The notes: generated from the letters alone by a model not told the origin. Shown: positions 26,758 through 34,616, numbered from the stretch's first letter. The stretch: DNA of 64,000 nucleotides from Rhizobium esperanzae (GCF_002204185.1 NZ_MXPU01000012.1:1-64000); one strand, 5' to 3'. Made by a program: numbers and translations.

Positions 26758-27146
26758 CTCCTCTCGCCTGCCTCGCTATTCTCTCGGTATTCGGCGGCCA
26801 ATCGCTCGCGAATGAAGGCGGGACCGCCGGCAAGACGTTTCGCAAGCGAGCTCGCCGGATCCACCATGCGCCAAAATGGCGTCACCACCGAAACCGGTTC
26901 GCCCTTCTCCATCGCGCCGAAGGATAGTTCGGCGATCGCACGCAAATGCCGCTGCACTGTCACCGGGCAGCAGGCATCCGCTCCGTATTGGGCAGCGAGA
27001 CGGCGGCGCAGGTCGCCGGTCTCGGTGAGAACACCTTCAGGCGCCAACCGAATCTGCTCTTCGATCATCTGCCGCGACGGAATAAGCATCGCCTGCGTGC
27101 CGCTGCGGCCTTTGCGGCGCGGCTCGATCGTTGGAATTTCGTTCAT
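26754..27146 (-). CDS. Conserved hypothetical protein, 130 residues
   Basis: Soluble, charged protein. Visible segments are [69 protein letters not shown] and [11 protein letters not shown]. The paired Cys-Cys-Pro-Val-Thr and the Pro-Phe-Trp-Arg-Met-Val-Asp pattern faintly recall the DNA-binding part of alkyltransferase-like proteins, where a similar W-R-x-V segment occurs. That is a guess only. No signal or membrane segment. It overlaps the downstream broken gene by 4 bases. Confidence 0.65.
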   Translation of the reverse strand: MNEIPTIEPRRKGRSGTQAMLIPSRQMIEEQIRLAPEGVLTETGDLRRRLAAQYGADACCPVTVQRHLRAIAELSFGAMEKGEPVSVVTPFWRMVDPASSLAKRLAGGPAFIRERLAAEYRENSEAGERR

Positions 27147-27307
27147 GTCACCCCCGGAAACATTGTCCTCGTTCCCATCTAGGGCTCGGCCGAATGGCGA
27201 CGAGCCTCATATGCGCCAACCGGAAGGAAGTCCGTCTTCACGGCTTTTCTGCTTGCGCCGTTTCGGTTAATCCTCAAGGCCTCTCACTCAGGATAAGGAT
27301 AGGACAT

Positions 27308-28177
27308 ATGGCAAAAGTCGCGTTCATCGGTCTCGGCGTCATGGGCTTCCCCATGGCCGGTCATTTGAAGACGAAGGGCGGCCACGATGTCACCGTCTAC
27401 AATCGCACGGCCGAGAAAGCCGCTGCCTGGGCCGAGAAATTCTCCGGCAAATCCGCCCCCACCCCTGCCGAGGCTGCGGCCGGCGCCGATTTCGTCTTCG
27501 TCTGCGTCGGCAATGACGACGATCTCCGCTCGGTGATCTCAGGCGAGAACGGCGCTCTGCACGGCATGAAGCCGGGTTCGGTGCTGATCGATAATACCAC
27601 CGCCAGCGCCGAGGTCGCCCGCGAGCTTTATGCCGCGGCAAAGGAAAAAGGTGTGGATTTCATCGACGCTCCGGTCTCCGGCGGCCAGGCTGGCGCCGAA
27701 AACGGAGTGCTGACTGTCATGTGCGGCGGCGATGAGACCGTCTTCGAAAGAGCCCGGCCGGTGATCGACGCCTATGCGCGCATGGTTGGCCTCATGGGGC
27801 CGGCCGGTTCCGGACAGCTTACCAAGATGGTCAACCAGATCTGCATCGCTGGTCTTGTCCAGGGGCTTTCCGAAGCACTGCATTTTGGCAAGCGCGCCGG
27901 ATTGGATATCGAAAAGGTCATCGAGGTGATTTCCAAGGGTGCAGCGGGCTCCTGGCAGATGGAAAACCGCCACAAGACCATGAATGCCGGCAAATATGAT
28001 TTCGGCTTCGCAGTCGACTGGATGCGCAAAGATCTTGGCATCGTGCTCGCCGAAGCCCGCAGCAACGGCGCCAAGCTGCCGGTCACCGCCCTCGTCGACC
28101 AGTTCTATGGTGATGTTCAGGCAATGGGCGGCAATCGCTGGGACACGTCGTCGCTGCTCGCCCGGCTTGAGAAATGA
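27308..28177 (+). CDS. NAD(P)-dependent beta-hydroxyacid dehydrogenase (3-hydroxyisobutyrate dehydrogenase family)
   Basis: 289 residues. Rossmann signature VAFIGLGVMGFPMAGHL at the start. Then come the substrate motif DAPVSGGQAGAENG, GSGQLTKMVNQICIAG with the catalytic Lys, and KDLGIVLAEAR. Family members oxidise 3-hydroxyisobutyrate (valine breakdown) or reduce tartronate or succinic semialdehyde. The motifs here do not separate these. Start at ATG 27308 after AAGGATAGGACAT. The stop overlaps the start of the DNA repair gene by 4 bases. Confidence 0.9.
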   Translation: MAKVAFIGLGVMGFPMAGHLKTKGGHDVTVYNRTAEKAAAWAEKFSGKSAPTPAEAAAGADFVFVCVGNDDDLRSVISGENGALHGMKPGSVLIDNTTASAEVARELYAAAKEKGVDFIDAPVSGGQAGAENGVLTVMCGGDETVFERARPVIDAYARMVGLMGPAGSGQLTKMVNQICIAGLVQGLSEALHFGKRAGLDIEKVIEVISKGAAGSWQMENRHKTMNAGKYDFGFAVDWMRKDLGIVLAEARSNGAKLPVTALVDQFYGDVQAMGGNRWDTSSLLARLEK

Positions 28178-28857
28178 TCGGTCCCTCGTCCGATCCGGCT
28201 GAACTGATCGCGCATCTCAAAACGCTGCGCTCGGAGGAGAATGCTGCCGGAATGGCGCGATTCGGCATCGTCACCGACCGCGCCCTAGGAATTTCCAATC
28301 CTGACATCAGGACGGTCGCCAGATTGGTGAAGAGGAATCACCTCAGAGCAATGCAGCTCTGGCGAAGCAATATCCGCGAGGCTCGGCTGCTCGCTCTCTA
28401 TACCGCCGAGCCGAAGCGGCTGACGCCGGAAGAAGCAAGAAACTGGGCTCATGATTTCGACTCCTGGGAAATCGTCGACTGCGCCGCCGATCTCTTCGTC
28501 GAGGCGCGCCTGGACGAGCTCATTCCGGAGTTCGCTGCCGACGAGCGCGAATTTGTCCGTCGCGCCGCTTTTGCCATGATCGCCGGCGCCGCCGTCCATC
28601 GAAAGGGCGATACCGATACGGCCATCCTCTCCTGGCTGCCGCTGATCGAGGAGCATTCCGGCGATTCCCGAAACTTCGTTCGCAAGGCGGTCAATTGGGC
28701 ATTGCGCAGCATCGGCAAGCGCAATCGCACCTGCCATGGGCCGGCGCTCGGGCTGGCGAAGCTTTTAGCCGAAAGTCGGGATAAAACCGCGCGCTGGATC
28801 GGCAGGGACGCGGTCAGGGAGCTGAGCGGCGAAAAGCTTATGGCGCGGCTAAAATAG
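28174..28857 (+). CDS. DNA alkylation repair protein (AlkD-like HEAT-repeat glycosylase)
   Basis: 227 residues of helical HEAT-like repeats. SNPDIRTVARLVKRNHLRAMQLWRSNIREARLLALY carries the family core, followed by DFDSWEIVDCAADLF, RRAAFAMIAGAAVH and SRNFVRKAVNWALRSIGKRN. AlkD proteins excise bulky or cationic alkylated bases without base flipping. The Trp and Asp residues expected in the DNA-contacting surface are present (DSWE, NWALRSIG). Cotranslated with the preceding dehydrogenase through a 4-base overlap. Confidence 0.88.
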   Translation: MIGPSSDPAELIAHLKTLRSEENAAGMARFGIVTDRALGISNPDIRTVARLVKRNHLRAMQLWRSNIREARLLALYTAEPKRLTPEEARNWAHDFDSWEIVDCAADLFVEARLDELIPEFAADEREFVRRAAFAMIAGAAVHRKGDTDTAILSWLPLIEEHSGDSRNFVRKAVNWALRSIGKRNRTCHGPALGLAKLLAESRDKTARWIGRDAVRELSGEKLMARLK

Positions 28858-29193
28858 CGCGATGCAGCCGTTCATCTTGAGGCAGTCGCGCATGTAGGGC
28901 CAGCTTCGTGATGTTCGTAGTATCCGCGATGAGCTCGAGTGTCTGCACTGCATAAAAGACGGTCGCGAACTTCGCGCTTGCGCCTTGACGAACGTTGGCA
29001 AGTACTGCAGAGCATCTTCCCGGCGCAGCCCTGACGCGCAACCTTAGAGCTCGTACGTCGTAACAATTTCGCGGAGAGCCTGGCCTCGAAAAGCTGGAGG
29101 AAGTCGCCCACATAGTCGGGCACTAGGCTTGAGCCGGTGCCTAAAATGGAACCTATCGCTGCGCGCGAGGTTGGTAAGCAGGAGGATTCAGCT
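28858..29193. other. Intergenic region with an EcfG-type promoter at its right end
   Basis: 336 bases. On the minus strand an open frame with plausible composition (KFATVFYAVQTLELIAD..., 28838-29113) has no start signal and runs into the alkD-like gene. It may be a decayed coding remnant. The last 50 bases hold the promoter and ribosome site of the zinc-ribbon gene. Confidence 0.35.
29148..29172 (+). promoter_or_regulatory. EcfG-type (general stress sigma) promoter of the zinc-ribbon gene
   Basis: GGAAC at 29148-29152, exactly 16 bases, then GGTT at 29169-29172. This fits the alphaproteobacterial EcfG/RpoE2/SigT consensus GGAAC-N16/17-cGTT. It is 22 bases before the ATG at 29194, with AGGAGG in between. 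Confidence 0.65.
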
Positions 29194-29355
29194 ATGGCCA
29201 AATGCGACCAGTGCGGGAACGATTATGACAGGGCCTTCCAAGTAAATTTGGGGAATGAAATCTACACATTCGATAGCTTCGAATGCGCTATTCAGAAACT
29301 TGCTCCCGCCTGCCCGCATTGCGGCGTTCGAATCATCGGGCATGGCGTCGAATAG
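29194..29355 (+). CDS. Small zinc-ribbon protein, 53 residues
   Basis: Starts AKCDQCGNDYDRAFQVNLGN and ends CPHCGVRIIGHGVE. The two CxxC knuckles (Cys4/Cys7 and Cys44/Cys47 approximately), plus an ECA cysteine between, suggest one zinc ribbon. Start set at ATG 29194, preceded by GCAGGAGGATTCAGCT, a near-perfect ribosome site. An EcfG-type promoter lies immediately upstream, so expression in general stress is inferred. Biochemical role unknown; similar miniproteins occur in many Rhizobium genomes. Confidence 0.8.
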   Translation: MAKCDQCGNDYDRAFQVNLGNEIYTFDSFECAIQKLAPACPHCGVRIIGHGVE

Positions 29356-29450
29356 GGCGATATCATTTATTGTTGTGCGCATTGCGCCGAGCAGGAGGGA
29401 GCCGACGCTCTTACCGATCGCGCGCCTTGAGTCCGGCTTCGGTCTCTGAC

Positions 29451-29633
29451 TTATTCCGGCGGCCTATTCGGGAGCCCTTTGTCGTTTGGGTTCGGCGCCG
29501 GCGTCTCTCTTGTATCTCGTGGCGGATGTTGGCGATTGTCGGGGTCTGCGGGCGCCACCTGGTCGTCGGAACGGTGGATAGGCTTCTCTTTCGGGTCGAT
29601 CCGCTTGGCGGGGGCAGCAGCTTTTCTAGGCAT
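29451..29633 (-). CDS. Small disordered basic/proline-rich protein, 60 residues
   Basis: MPRKAAAPAKRIDPKEKPIH begins a protein made almost wholly of Pro, Asp, Lys, Arg and Asn, ending PNPNDKGLPNRPPE. No fold is expected. Start at ATG 29633 with AGAGGAATTGGCT before it. A GGAAC-N16-GGTT promoter match (29662-29686) reads into it. The composition recalls stress-induced disordered proteins; function unknown. Confidence 0.7.
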   Translation of the reverse strand: MPRKAAAPAKRIDPKEKPIHRSDDQVAPADPDNRQHPPRDTRETPAPNPNDKGLPNRPPE

Positions 29634-29661
29634 AGCCAATTCCTCTGGCTTCACCGACAAG

Positions 29662-29686
29662 AACCCACTCCCACACTGAAGGTTCC
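29662..29686 (-). promoter_or_regulatory. EcfG-type promoter of the small disordered-protein gene
   Basis: On the minus strand GGAAC (29686-29682), 16 bases, GGTT (29665-29662), 28 bases before the ATG at 29633. Same spacing as the neighbouring EcfG-type boxes. Confidence 0.6.
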
Positions 29687-29792
29687 GAATCCAGAAGCGC
29701 TGCTTGGATCGGAATCGATGTCACCAACCTCCGCAGCGCCGAGAACATGCTCAAAGAATTCATCGAGCAGATGGCCAGTCGCAAGGCTGCGT

Positions 29793-29857
29793 TTAGTGCG
29801 ACATCAACACCGGCATCGAAATGTTATTCAGCAGATCACGCGTCGCACCGCCGAACA
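29793..29857 (-). pseudogene. Remnant of a universal stress protein (UspA) C-terminus
   Basis: The minus strand reads SLMFGGATRDLLNNISMPVLMSH, then a stop (29793-29795); the first residues here lie just right of 29850. The end of UspA-family proteins has the consensus FGGVTRxLLxxxxVPVLMSH, so the match is specific. The upstream frame does not continue into recognisable UspA sequence, such as the GAYGHSR ATP-binding motif. This is taken as a truncated relic. Confidence 0.5.
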
Positions 29858-29965
29858 TAAGCGAGGAGAAAGAAGAGATAGACTCCCACACAATTTTCGC
29901 GGTTCGCGTCGAGTCGATTTCGACGACGGCACTCCGGCATGCAATCAGACGACCGGGTCTTGACA

Positions 29966-29990
29966 GGAACGTTTCCGAATGGTGCGCGTT
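29966..29990 (+). promoter_or_regulatory. EcfG-type promoter of the CBS-protein gene
   Basis: GGAAC at 29966-29970, 16 bases, CGTT at 29987-29990: a perfect match to the EcfG consensus. It lies 50 bases before the ATG at 30041. Confidence 0.7.
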
Positions 29991-30040
29991 CACTCTTTTT
30001 GTCCCGTGCGAGAGGCGCGGACGGTCCCAGGGAGGTTATC

Positions 30041-30478
30041 ATGAAAGTCAGCAATTGCATGACCACAGACGTGCAGATCACCGATCCGGAGCACACATTG
30101 CGAGATGTCGCTTCAATGATGGGACGTCTCGATGCCGGCGTTCTCCCGGTGGGCGAGAATGACCGGCTGGTCGGCATGATCACCGATCGCGACATCGCCA
30201 TTCGTGGCGTGGCAGAGGGCAAAGGCCCCGACGCAAAAGTCCGCGACGTTATGAGTACCGATGTCAAATACTGCTTCGATGACGAAGATGTCGAAGACGT
30301 CCTTCACAACATGGGGGATCTTCAAGTGCGGCGCTTGCCGGTGCTGAACCGAAGCAAGCGGCTGGTCGGCATCATCTCGCTTGGTGATCTCGCCATGAAG
30401 GGCGAGACCATGGAAACAGGCAAGGCACTAAGCGGCATTTCGCAACGCGGCGGTGCACATTCACAGACGGCTCACTGA
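30041..30478 (+). CDS. CBS-pair domain protein
   Basis: 145 residues made of two CBS motifs: CMTTDVQITDPEHTLRDVASMM ... LVGMITDRDIAIRGVAEG, and VRDVMSTDVKYCFDDEDVEDVL ... LVGIISLGDLAMKG. CBS pairs bind adenosyl nucleotides (AMP, ATP, SAM) and act as energy sensors. As a stand-alone protein it may regulate a partner. Start at ATG 30041 after CAGGGAGGTTATC. A perfect EcfG-type promoter is upstream, so this is probably a general-stress protein. Confidence 0.93.
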   Translation: MKVSNCMTTDVQITDPEHTLRDVASMMGRLDAGVLPVGENDRLVGMITDRDIAIRGVAEGKGPDAKVRDVMSTDVKYCFDDEDVEDVLHNMGDLQVRRLPVLNRSKRLVGIISLGDLAMKGETMETGKALSGISQRGGAHSQTAH

Positions 30479-30629
30479 CGGTCCGCGTCGCGCCACACTG
30501 TCCACGGGTTCGGCGGTATCGGCTCATTCAAGTCTCAACTCTCGCTCCATTGCCTTTGGCGCGAGAGTTCTGCAATTGGCACATCAGGACGCTTTACGCA
30601 GCTCCGTTGTTATGGATCGAGCGCTAATT

Positions 30630-30654
30630 GGAACGAGCTTGGTTTGCTTCTGTT
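30630..30654 (+). promoter_or_regulatory. Additional EcfG-type box facing the small membrane gene
   Basis: GGAAC at 30630-30634, 16 bases, TGTT at 30651-30654. No sense gene follows on the plus strand. A transcript from here would run antisense to the membrane miniprotein gene (30655-30822). Confidence 0.4.
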
Positions 30655-30822
30655 TTACCGAGACCTTGGCACCTCAGCCGAGGCTGAACTACTATTCGGC
30701 TCCTGTTGTTGAATCACCGGTGGTGGCGCGTCGCTGCCGCGATCAAATGGTTTGATCGCCAGGATACCGAGTATTGAAGCAATCATTGCTCCGATAATGA
30801 CGATCATCAGCATTCGCATCAT
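30655..30822 (-). CDS. Small single-pass membrane protein, 55 residues
   Basis: MMRMLMIVIIGAMIASILGI starts one strong membrane helix (about 4-23). A polar tail rich in Pro, Gln and Ser follows (RGSDAPPPVIQQQEPNSSS). Start at 30822, where GGGTGGAGTCCCTG gives a good ribosome site. A GGAAC-N16-TGTT promoter match at 30844-30868 places the transcription start only a few bases upstream, which excludes a longer reading. Function unknown; general stress regulation inferred. Confidence 0.65.
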   Translation of the reverse strand: MMRMLMIVIIGAMIASILGILAIKPFDRGSDAPPPVIQQQEPNSSSASAEVPRSR

Positions 30823-30843
30823 CAGGGACTCCACCCAAGATTC

Positions 30844-30868
30844 AACATTGGTCGAGGCGGATCGTTCC
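30844..30868 (-). promoter_or_regulatory. EcfG-type promoter of the small membrane protein gene
   Basis: Minus strand GGAAC (30868-30864), 16 bases, TGTT (30847-30844). The ATG is 22 bases downstream. The spacing equals that of the other boxes in this region. Confidence 0.55.
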
Positions 30869-31076
30869 ATTGATTGTCCGTGCCGCAGTAACCGCCAGCT
30901 TCGGTGCCAGTTGCTCGACTTGAACGATGACAGGCCGCCGCTCGAGCTTTTTCCCGCCTAACTAGGACATGGTCGTCTAAGGGCGCTACCCCATGCCCGG
31001 CTGAAGTCCCAGGATTAGATCGACGGCCAGATCTTCGGTAAAGCATCTCTGTAGGGCCGAGGCTTTCGCCTGGCCG

Positions 31077-31972
31077 TCAATGATGCCTGGACTTTTCGAC
31101 GAGGAAGTCGATCAGCACTCTCACGGCCGGCGGCATGCCCTTGGCGGTCGTGAAGACGATATAAAAACTGGCTTCCTCCGACTGCCATTGCGGCAGCACC
31201 CGCACGAGCCTCCCGGCCTGCAGATCCGCCTCGCACGCGCTTTCGAGCAGAAGCCCGAAGCCGAGGCCGGCCCGGGCTGCATCGAGAATGGCGGTCATGC
31301 TGCGGCAGGTCAGCCTCGGCTGATGCCGGATTACCCGTTTTTCGTCATTCGGACCGATGAGTTCCCAGCTATGGAACGACACCCACGGGGTCATCGCCAG
31401 CGTCGGAAGATCGGCCAGCTCGTCGACGCAATCTAAACCGCCGATACGTTCGATAAGCGACGGACTTGCGACCAGGATTCGCCGCGCCCGGTCGAGCTTA
31501 CGCATCTTCAGGCTCGTCTGTGTCTCCGGCTCGTTGGTCGCCCTCACCTCAAGATCGATCCGTTCGTTGATGAGGTCGGCACGCCGGTCGGAGCCGATAA
31601 TCTACAACTTGATCTTAGGGTAGCGTTCGAGGAATTCAGGCAGAATACCCCCGACGGAGATGTCGACAAGACCGAGCGGGCAGGCCATCCGGACTACGCC
31701 CTGCGGATCGGACTGGGCCTCGGTGACGATCGATTTGGCGCGATCGGCCTCCTGCAGAATGGTCTGGCATTTTTCGTAAAAGCCTGGCCGATCTCTGTCA
31801 CCCGAAAGTGACGGGTCGACCGCTCTATCAGCCGTGCGCCAAGCCCGTCCTCGAGCCGGCTGACCCGCCTGCTCAATTTTGAGCGCGGTATTTTCAGATT
31901 GCGACTCGCAGAAGCAAAACCGCCGCTAGAGACGACGGCTGCAAAATAATAATAGTCGTTGAGATCGTCCAT
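31077..31972 (-). pseudogene. LysR-family regulator, inactivated by frameshift and nonsense mutation
   Basis: The intact form would be 298 residues. The HTH domain (DDLNDYYYFAAVVSSGGFAS..., LKIPRSKLSRRVSRLEDGLG) runs from 31972 to about 31780. There the run of T in GCTTTTTACGAA has lost one T (plus-strand AAAA 31778-31781), shifting frame. The next frame gives KCQTILQEADRAKSI...VRMACPLGLVDISVGGILPE. It then meets TAG at 31602-31604 where Gln is expected (YPKIKL-stop-IIGSDRRADL). The remainder to 31077 is a clean effector domain. Two independent lesions make this a genuine pseudogene rather than an assembly error. Confidence 0.85.
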
Positions 31973-32335
31973 GCGAACAAGCTATCCGAGAGTAGGAATG
32001 AATGCCGCCCCGAAAAGGTTGTATGCTCTCTCCAGCAAAGCTGTAATCACATTGTCGGCATTGGATCTTCTTTCCGCGACCCGTCGCGGCAAAGCCAGCC
32101 AATATCCAACGGTCAATCCAAAACTCTCTTGAGAAAAGAATGGCCTTGATCAAGGCCTGCAGGATGCCGACGTGCGATACACAACATGCCGGTTCGGCTT
32201 ACCTGGATGGCGCTCCGAAAATACAGCCACAACAGCGCGTGTCAAAAACACTGCAAGGACGGTCCGGCAGGGAAGACCGGACCCGTCCCCGTAGCTGATC
32301 GGAGGTCACTCGGATCAGAAACTTATTTGAAGCGC
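31973..32335. other. Intergenic region between LysR pseudogene and porin terminator
   Basis: 363 bases. No gene with start signal and codon bias. A short plus-strand frame (32000-32137, 45 codons) lacks a ribosome site. Near 32258-32285 GGTCCGGCAGGGAAGACCGGACC is a small hairpin. The gene normally found divergent from such a LysR gene is missing. Confidence 0.35.
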
Positions 32336-32355
32336 CCCCGGCCCGAAAACCGGGG
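32336..32355 (-). terminator. Terminator of the porin gene
   Basis: Minus strand CCCCGG-TTTTCGGG-CCGGGG (arms 32350-32355 and 32336-32341), 16 bases after the porin stop. The stem is GC-rich; no long U-run follows. Confidence 0.5.
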
Positions 32356-32371
32356 ACACTCACTAAGTGGA

Positions 32372-33397
32372 TTAGAACGAACGCTGCAGGCGGAAGTAGC
32401 CCGACGTCTTGTCGTCGCCATTGTCCGGATCGTAGTACTGAACCGAAGCCTTGGCGTAGAAGTTGTCGACGATCTGGTAATCGACCGTCAGACCAACCTT
32501 CCAAGCGTCGTCGTCGCTGAAGTCGTCGCCAGCCTCGTAGATGTCGCCGTAGTACTGGACGCCGGGAGTGATCTTGAGCTTGTCGGTTGCCTTGATTGCG
32601 TATTCGGCAGCGACAGCCCATTCGGCTGCGGAGTAGTAGGAGTTCGGGCCGGAAGAATATACGGCTGCGAGGCCGAGCGTACCGGGACCGATGTCAACCG
32701 TACCCATTGCACGAACAGCACCGTCTTCGTTGTCGAAGTCCCAGCCGCCGGTGACCTGGTAGCTGAAGGCACCAGCCTTGCCGCCAACGCCGAAGGCAAC
32801 GCCTACGTTGTTCGGGCCTTCGCCGGTCTTGTAGAAGCCGTCTTCCAGTTCGTCGACGCTGAGACCAGCGTAGAAGTCGCCGCTTTCGTACTGATAGCGG
32901 ATGGAGTTGTGCAGCGTTACGATAGAGCCGATGTCGTCGGTTTCACCCGAGAGACCATCGTCCCACCAGCTGTAGAACAGACCAGCGCGGAAGCCCGCGA
33001 TGTCGAGGTAAGCGGAGTCGAGGATGGCATCCTGGTCGGTGGCATTGTCAGCATTGAACTGCATGACGATGACGCCGGTCAGCGGACCATACTCGGTGTC
33101 GCTCTTGGCGGTGAACTGAACCTGGCCGCGAGTAACAGCATCCCAGTCGGAGTCGTTAGCACGCGTCAGCGAATTGCCAACCCGATCGCCAACGTTGACC
33201 TGGAAACGGATGTAGCCTTCGATCTTGAGGCAGGTTTCGGTGCCGGGGATGTAGAAGTAGCCGGTGCCGTAAGCGTCGCAGACGCGAACATATTCAACCG
33301 GTTCCGGCTCAGCAGCAACAATAGCGTCAGCTGCAAGAACCGGCGTCGATGCAGCAAATGCTGCTGCTGATGCGAGCAAAACCATTCTGATGTTCAT
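32372..33397 (-). CDS. ropA: Porin (RopA-type)
   Basis: 341 residues. Signal peptide cleaved after PVLAADA (about 23). A family-typical N-terminal segment, VEYVRVCDAYGTGYFYIPGTETCLKI, holds the two Cys of rhizobial porins. About sixteen predicted beta strands follow, and the C-terminal aromatic SGYFRLQRSF is the Bam-recognition end of outer-membrane barrels. The general porin is a 16-strand trimer in the outer membrane. The symbol follows rhizobial outer-membrane protein A; paralogues exist, so the exact copy is uncertain. A hairpin follows the gene and a long AT-rich leader precedes it. Confidence 0.92.
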   Translation of the reverse strand: MNIRMVLLASAAAFAASTPVLAADAIVAAEPEPVEYVRVCDAYGTGYFYIPGTETCLKIEGYIRFQVNVGDRVGNSLTRANDSDWDAVTRGQVQFTAKSDTEYGPLTGVIVMQFNADNATDQDAILDSAYLDIAGFRAGLFYSWWDDGLSGETDDIGSIVTLHNSIRYQYESGDFYAGLSVDELEDGFYKTGEGPNNVGVAFGVGGKAGAFSYQVTGGWDFDNEDGAVRAMGTVDIGPGTLGLAAVYSSGPNSYYSAAEWAVAAEYAIKATDKLKITPGVQYYGDIYEAGDDFSDDDAWKVGLTVDYQIVDNFYAKASVQYYDPDNGDDKTSGYFRLQRSF

Positions 33398-33946
33398 TTA
33401 CCAATCCATTCCTTTGTCGATCGGGGCTGGCGTCTCATCGGGTAGTCAATTTGAAGCCGGCCCAGTTTGAACAGCCATCTCGGCGTGCGGATCGATCGAA
33501 CCGCCAAACCGTCATCCCATACCGGGCATTACCAAGCAATTCTCGATATACGCGGGAGGGGTCCGATCGAGGCACTTTCCTCGAAAGCGTGATTTTTATA
33601 CAACAACTTCAATTGGTTAAGCAAAAAAATGCACAAACGGCCCAGCGACGGAACCCCTCCATCGCAGGCCGCGAACGCTATATTCTTTCATTAAAATCCC
33701 CCACCGCCCGATCTTCGTCGGACATAGTGGTGAAGCTCATAAAACTCTACCGCCGGCCAATGAACACAAACAAGGCGACGGCTTAGAACATGGTATCCTG
33801 AATTCGATACCAATGCGTCAAAATGATGACATACTGCCCAATGGTTGTACGCACTGTAGGCCCTTAATTGTTATCAGGCTATGTATTTTTTCAGGATTTC
33901 GCCGCGTTTCAAGCGCTTTTCCGCTATTTTTGAGTCTTTTCTGCAG
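33398..33946. other. Long upstream region of the porin gene
   Basis: 549 bases. It is AT-rich with no convincing gene. It contains a promoter candidate (33595-33624) and so predicts a porin mRNA leader of nearly 200 nt, a usual site for sRNA control of outer-membrane proteins. The right part leads into a possible 47-residue gene at 33947. Confidence 0.4.
33595..33624 (-). promoter_or_regulatory. Candidate sigma-70 promoter of the porin gene
   Basis: Minus strand TTGCTT (33624-33619), 18 bases, TATAAA (33600-33595). It is the best -35/-10 pair in the upstream region, leaving a leader of about 190 nt. Confidence 0.35.
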
Positions 33947-34090
33947 TCAGAACCATTTCCCGGCCCTGCTTGCTGCCTCATTGCGGACATTCTCACGGAT
34001 GAAGAGAATGCCGCTCGAAGTCCATTTCTTGAGAAGGATACCCCCCTGCGGTAGCAGACCATGCTTCGATATTTGATCATCAACCGCCAT
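33947..34090 (-). CDS. Possible small protein, 47 residues
   Basis: Reads AVDDQISKHGLLPQGGILLK and ends FIRENVRNEAASRAGKWF before TGA. The composition looks like a real protein end and the codons are GC-biased. The ribosome site is poor (CCTGGA right before the ATG), and part of the same DNA is open in other frames. It follows the Lrp gene on the same strand after 31 bases. Could be the tail of a decayed gene. Confidence 0.3.
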   Translation of the reverse strand: MAVDDQISKHGLLPQGGILLKKWTSSGILFIRENVRNEAASRAGKWF

Positions 34091-34121
34091 TCCAGGGCGG
34101 CCGCAGATCGCACGCTCGGAT

Positions 34122-34616
34122 TCAGTCTTCGTTGGACTTTGCGTTCTCGAGAATCATGTAGTCCAGCGGCAGCTGCGTCGAATACTTAATCTGCTCCATC
34201 GCAAAGGCGGAGGAGACGTCGCGAATCTCGATCTTTGCGATCATCCGCTTATAAAAGGCGTCATAGGCGGCGATATCGGGCACGACGACTCGCAGGAGAT
34301 AATCGACATCACCGCTCATCCGGTAGAATTCGACCACTTCGGGGAATTCGGCGACCACCTCGGAAAAGCGGCGCAGCCACTCGATCGAATGGGTGGCCGT
34401 GCGAATCGATACGAAAACCGTGACTTTGGTGTTAACCTTCTCCGGATCGAGGATGGCGACCCGACGCTTGATGACGCCATCTTCCTCCATTTTCTGAATG
34501 CGCCGCCAGCATGGCGTCGTCGAAAGCCCCACCTTCTTGGCGAGGTCGGCAACGGCAAGGGTCGAATCTTCTTGCAGCAGACGCAGTATTTTTCGGTCGA
34601 GGCGGTCCATGCGCAC
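34122..34616 (-). CDS. Lrp/AsnC-family transcriptional regulator
   Basis: 164 residues. N-terminal HTH (RLDRKILRLLQEDSTLAVADLAKKVGLSTTPCWRRIQKMEEDGVI) is followed by the RAM/AsnC effector domain (about 70-150: VFVSIRTATHSIEWLRRFSEVV, YRMSGDVDYLLRVVVPDI). Lrp-family proteins form octamers and sense amino acids. The target is not adjacent: the divergent neighbour is a uracil-DNA glycosylase family gene ending nearby on the same strand. ATG at 34616, or 34610 (MDRLDRK). Confidence 0.93.
   Translation of the reverse strand: MRMDRLDRKILRLLQEDSTLAVADLAKKVGLSTTPCWRRIQKMEEDGVIKRRVAILDPEKVNTKVTVFVSIRTATHSIEWLRRFSEVVAEFPEVVEFYRMSGDVDYLLRVVVPDIAAYDAFYKRMIAKIEIRDVSSAFAMEQIKYSTQLPLDYMILENAKSNED

Larger units (their letters stand above)
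29634..30040. other. Gap with two opposed EcfG-type promoters and a decayed stress-protein remnant
   Basis: 407 bases between divergent genes. It holds the promoter of the disordered-protein gene (29662-29686), the promoter of the CBS gene (29966-29990), and between them on the minus strand a 20-codon match to the C-terminus of universal stress proteins (29793-29857). A plus-strand stretch 29708-29800 also reads as a plausible but unassigned peptide. Confidence 0.45.

Noticed and set aside
28838-29113. 91-codon minus-strand frame after the AlkD-like gene
   Set aside because: No ribosome site, overlaps the repair gene and no recognised motifs; kept only as a possible decayed remnant.
32186-33370. 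394-codon open frame opposite the porin gene
   Set aside because: It is the antisense of ropA; the porin has signal peptide, family motifs and the aromatic C-terminus. Antisense openness follows from codon bias.
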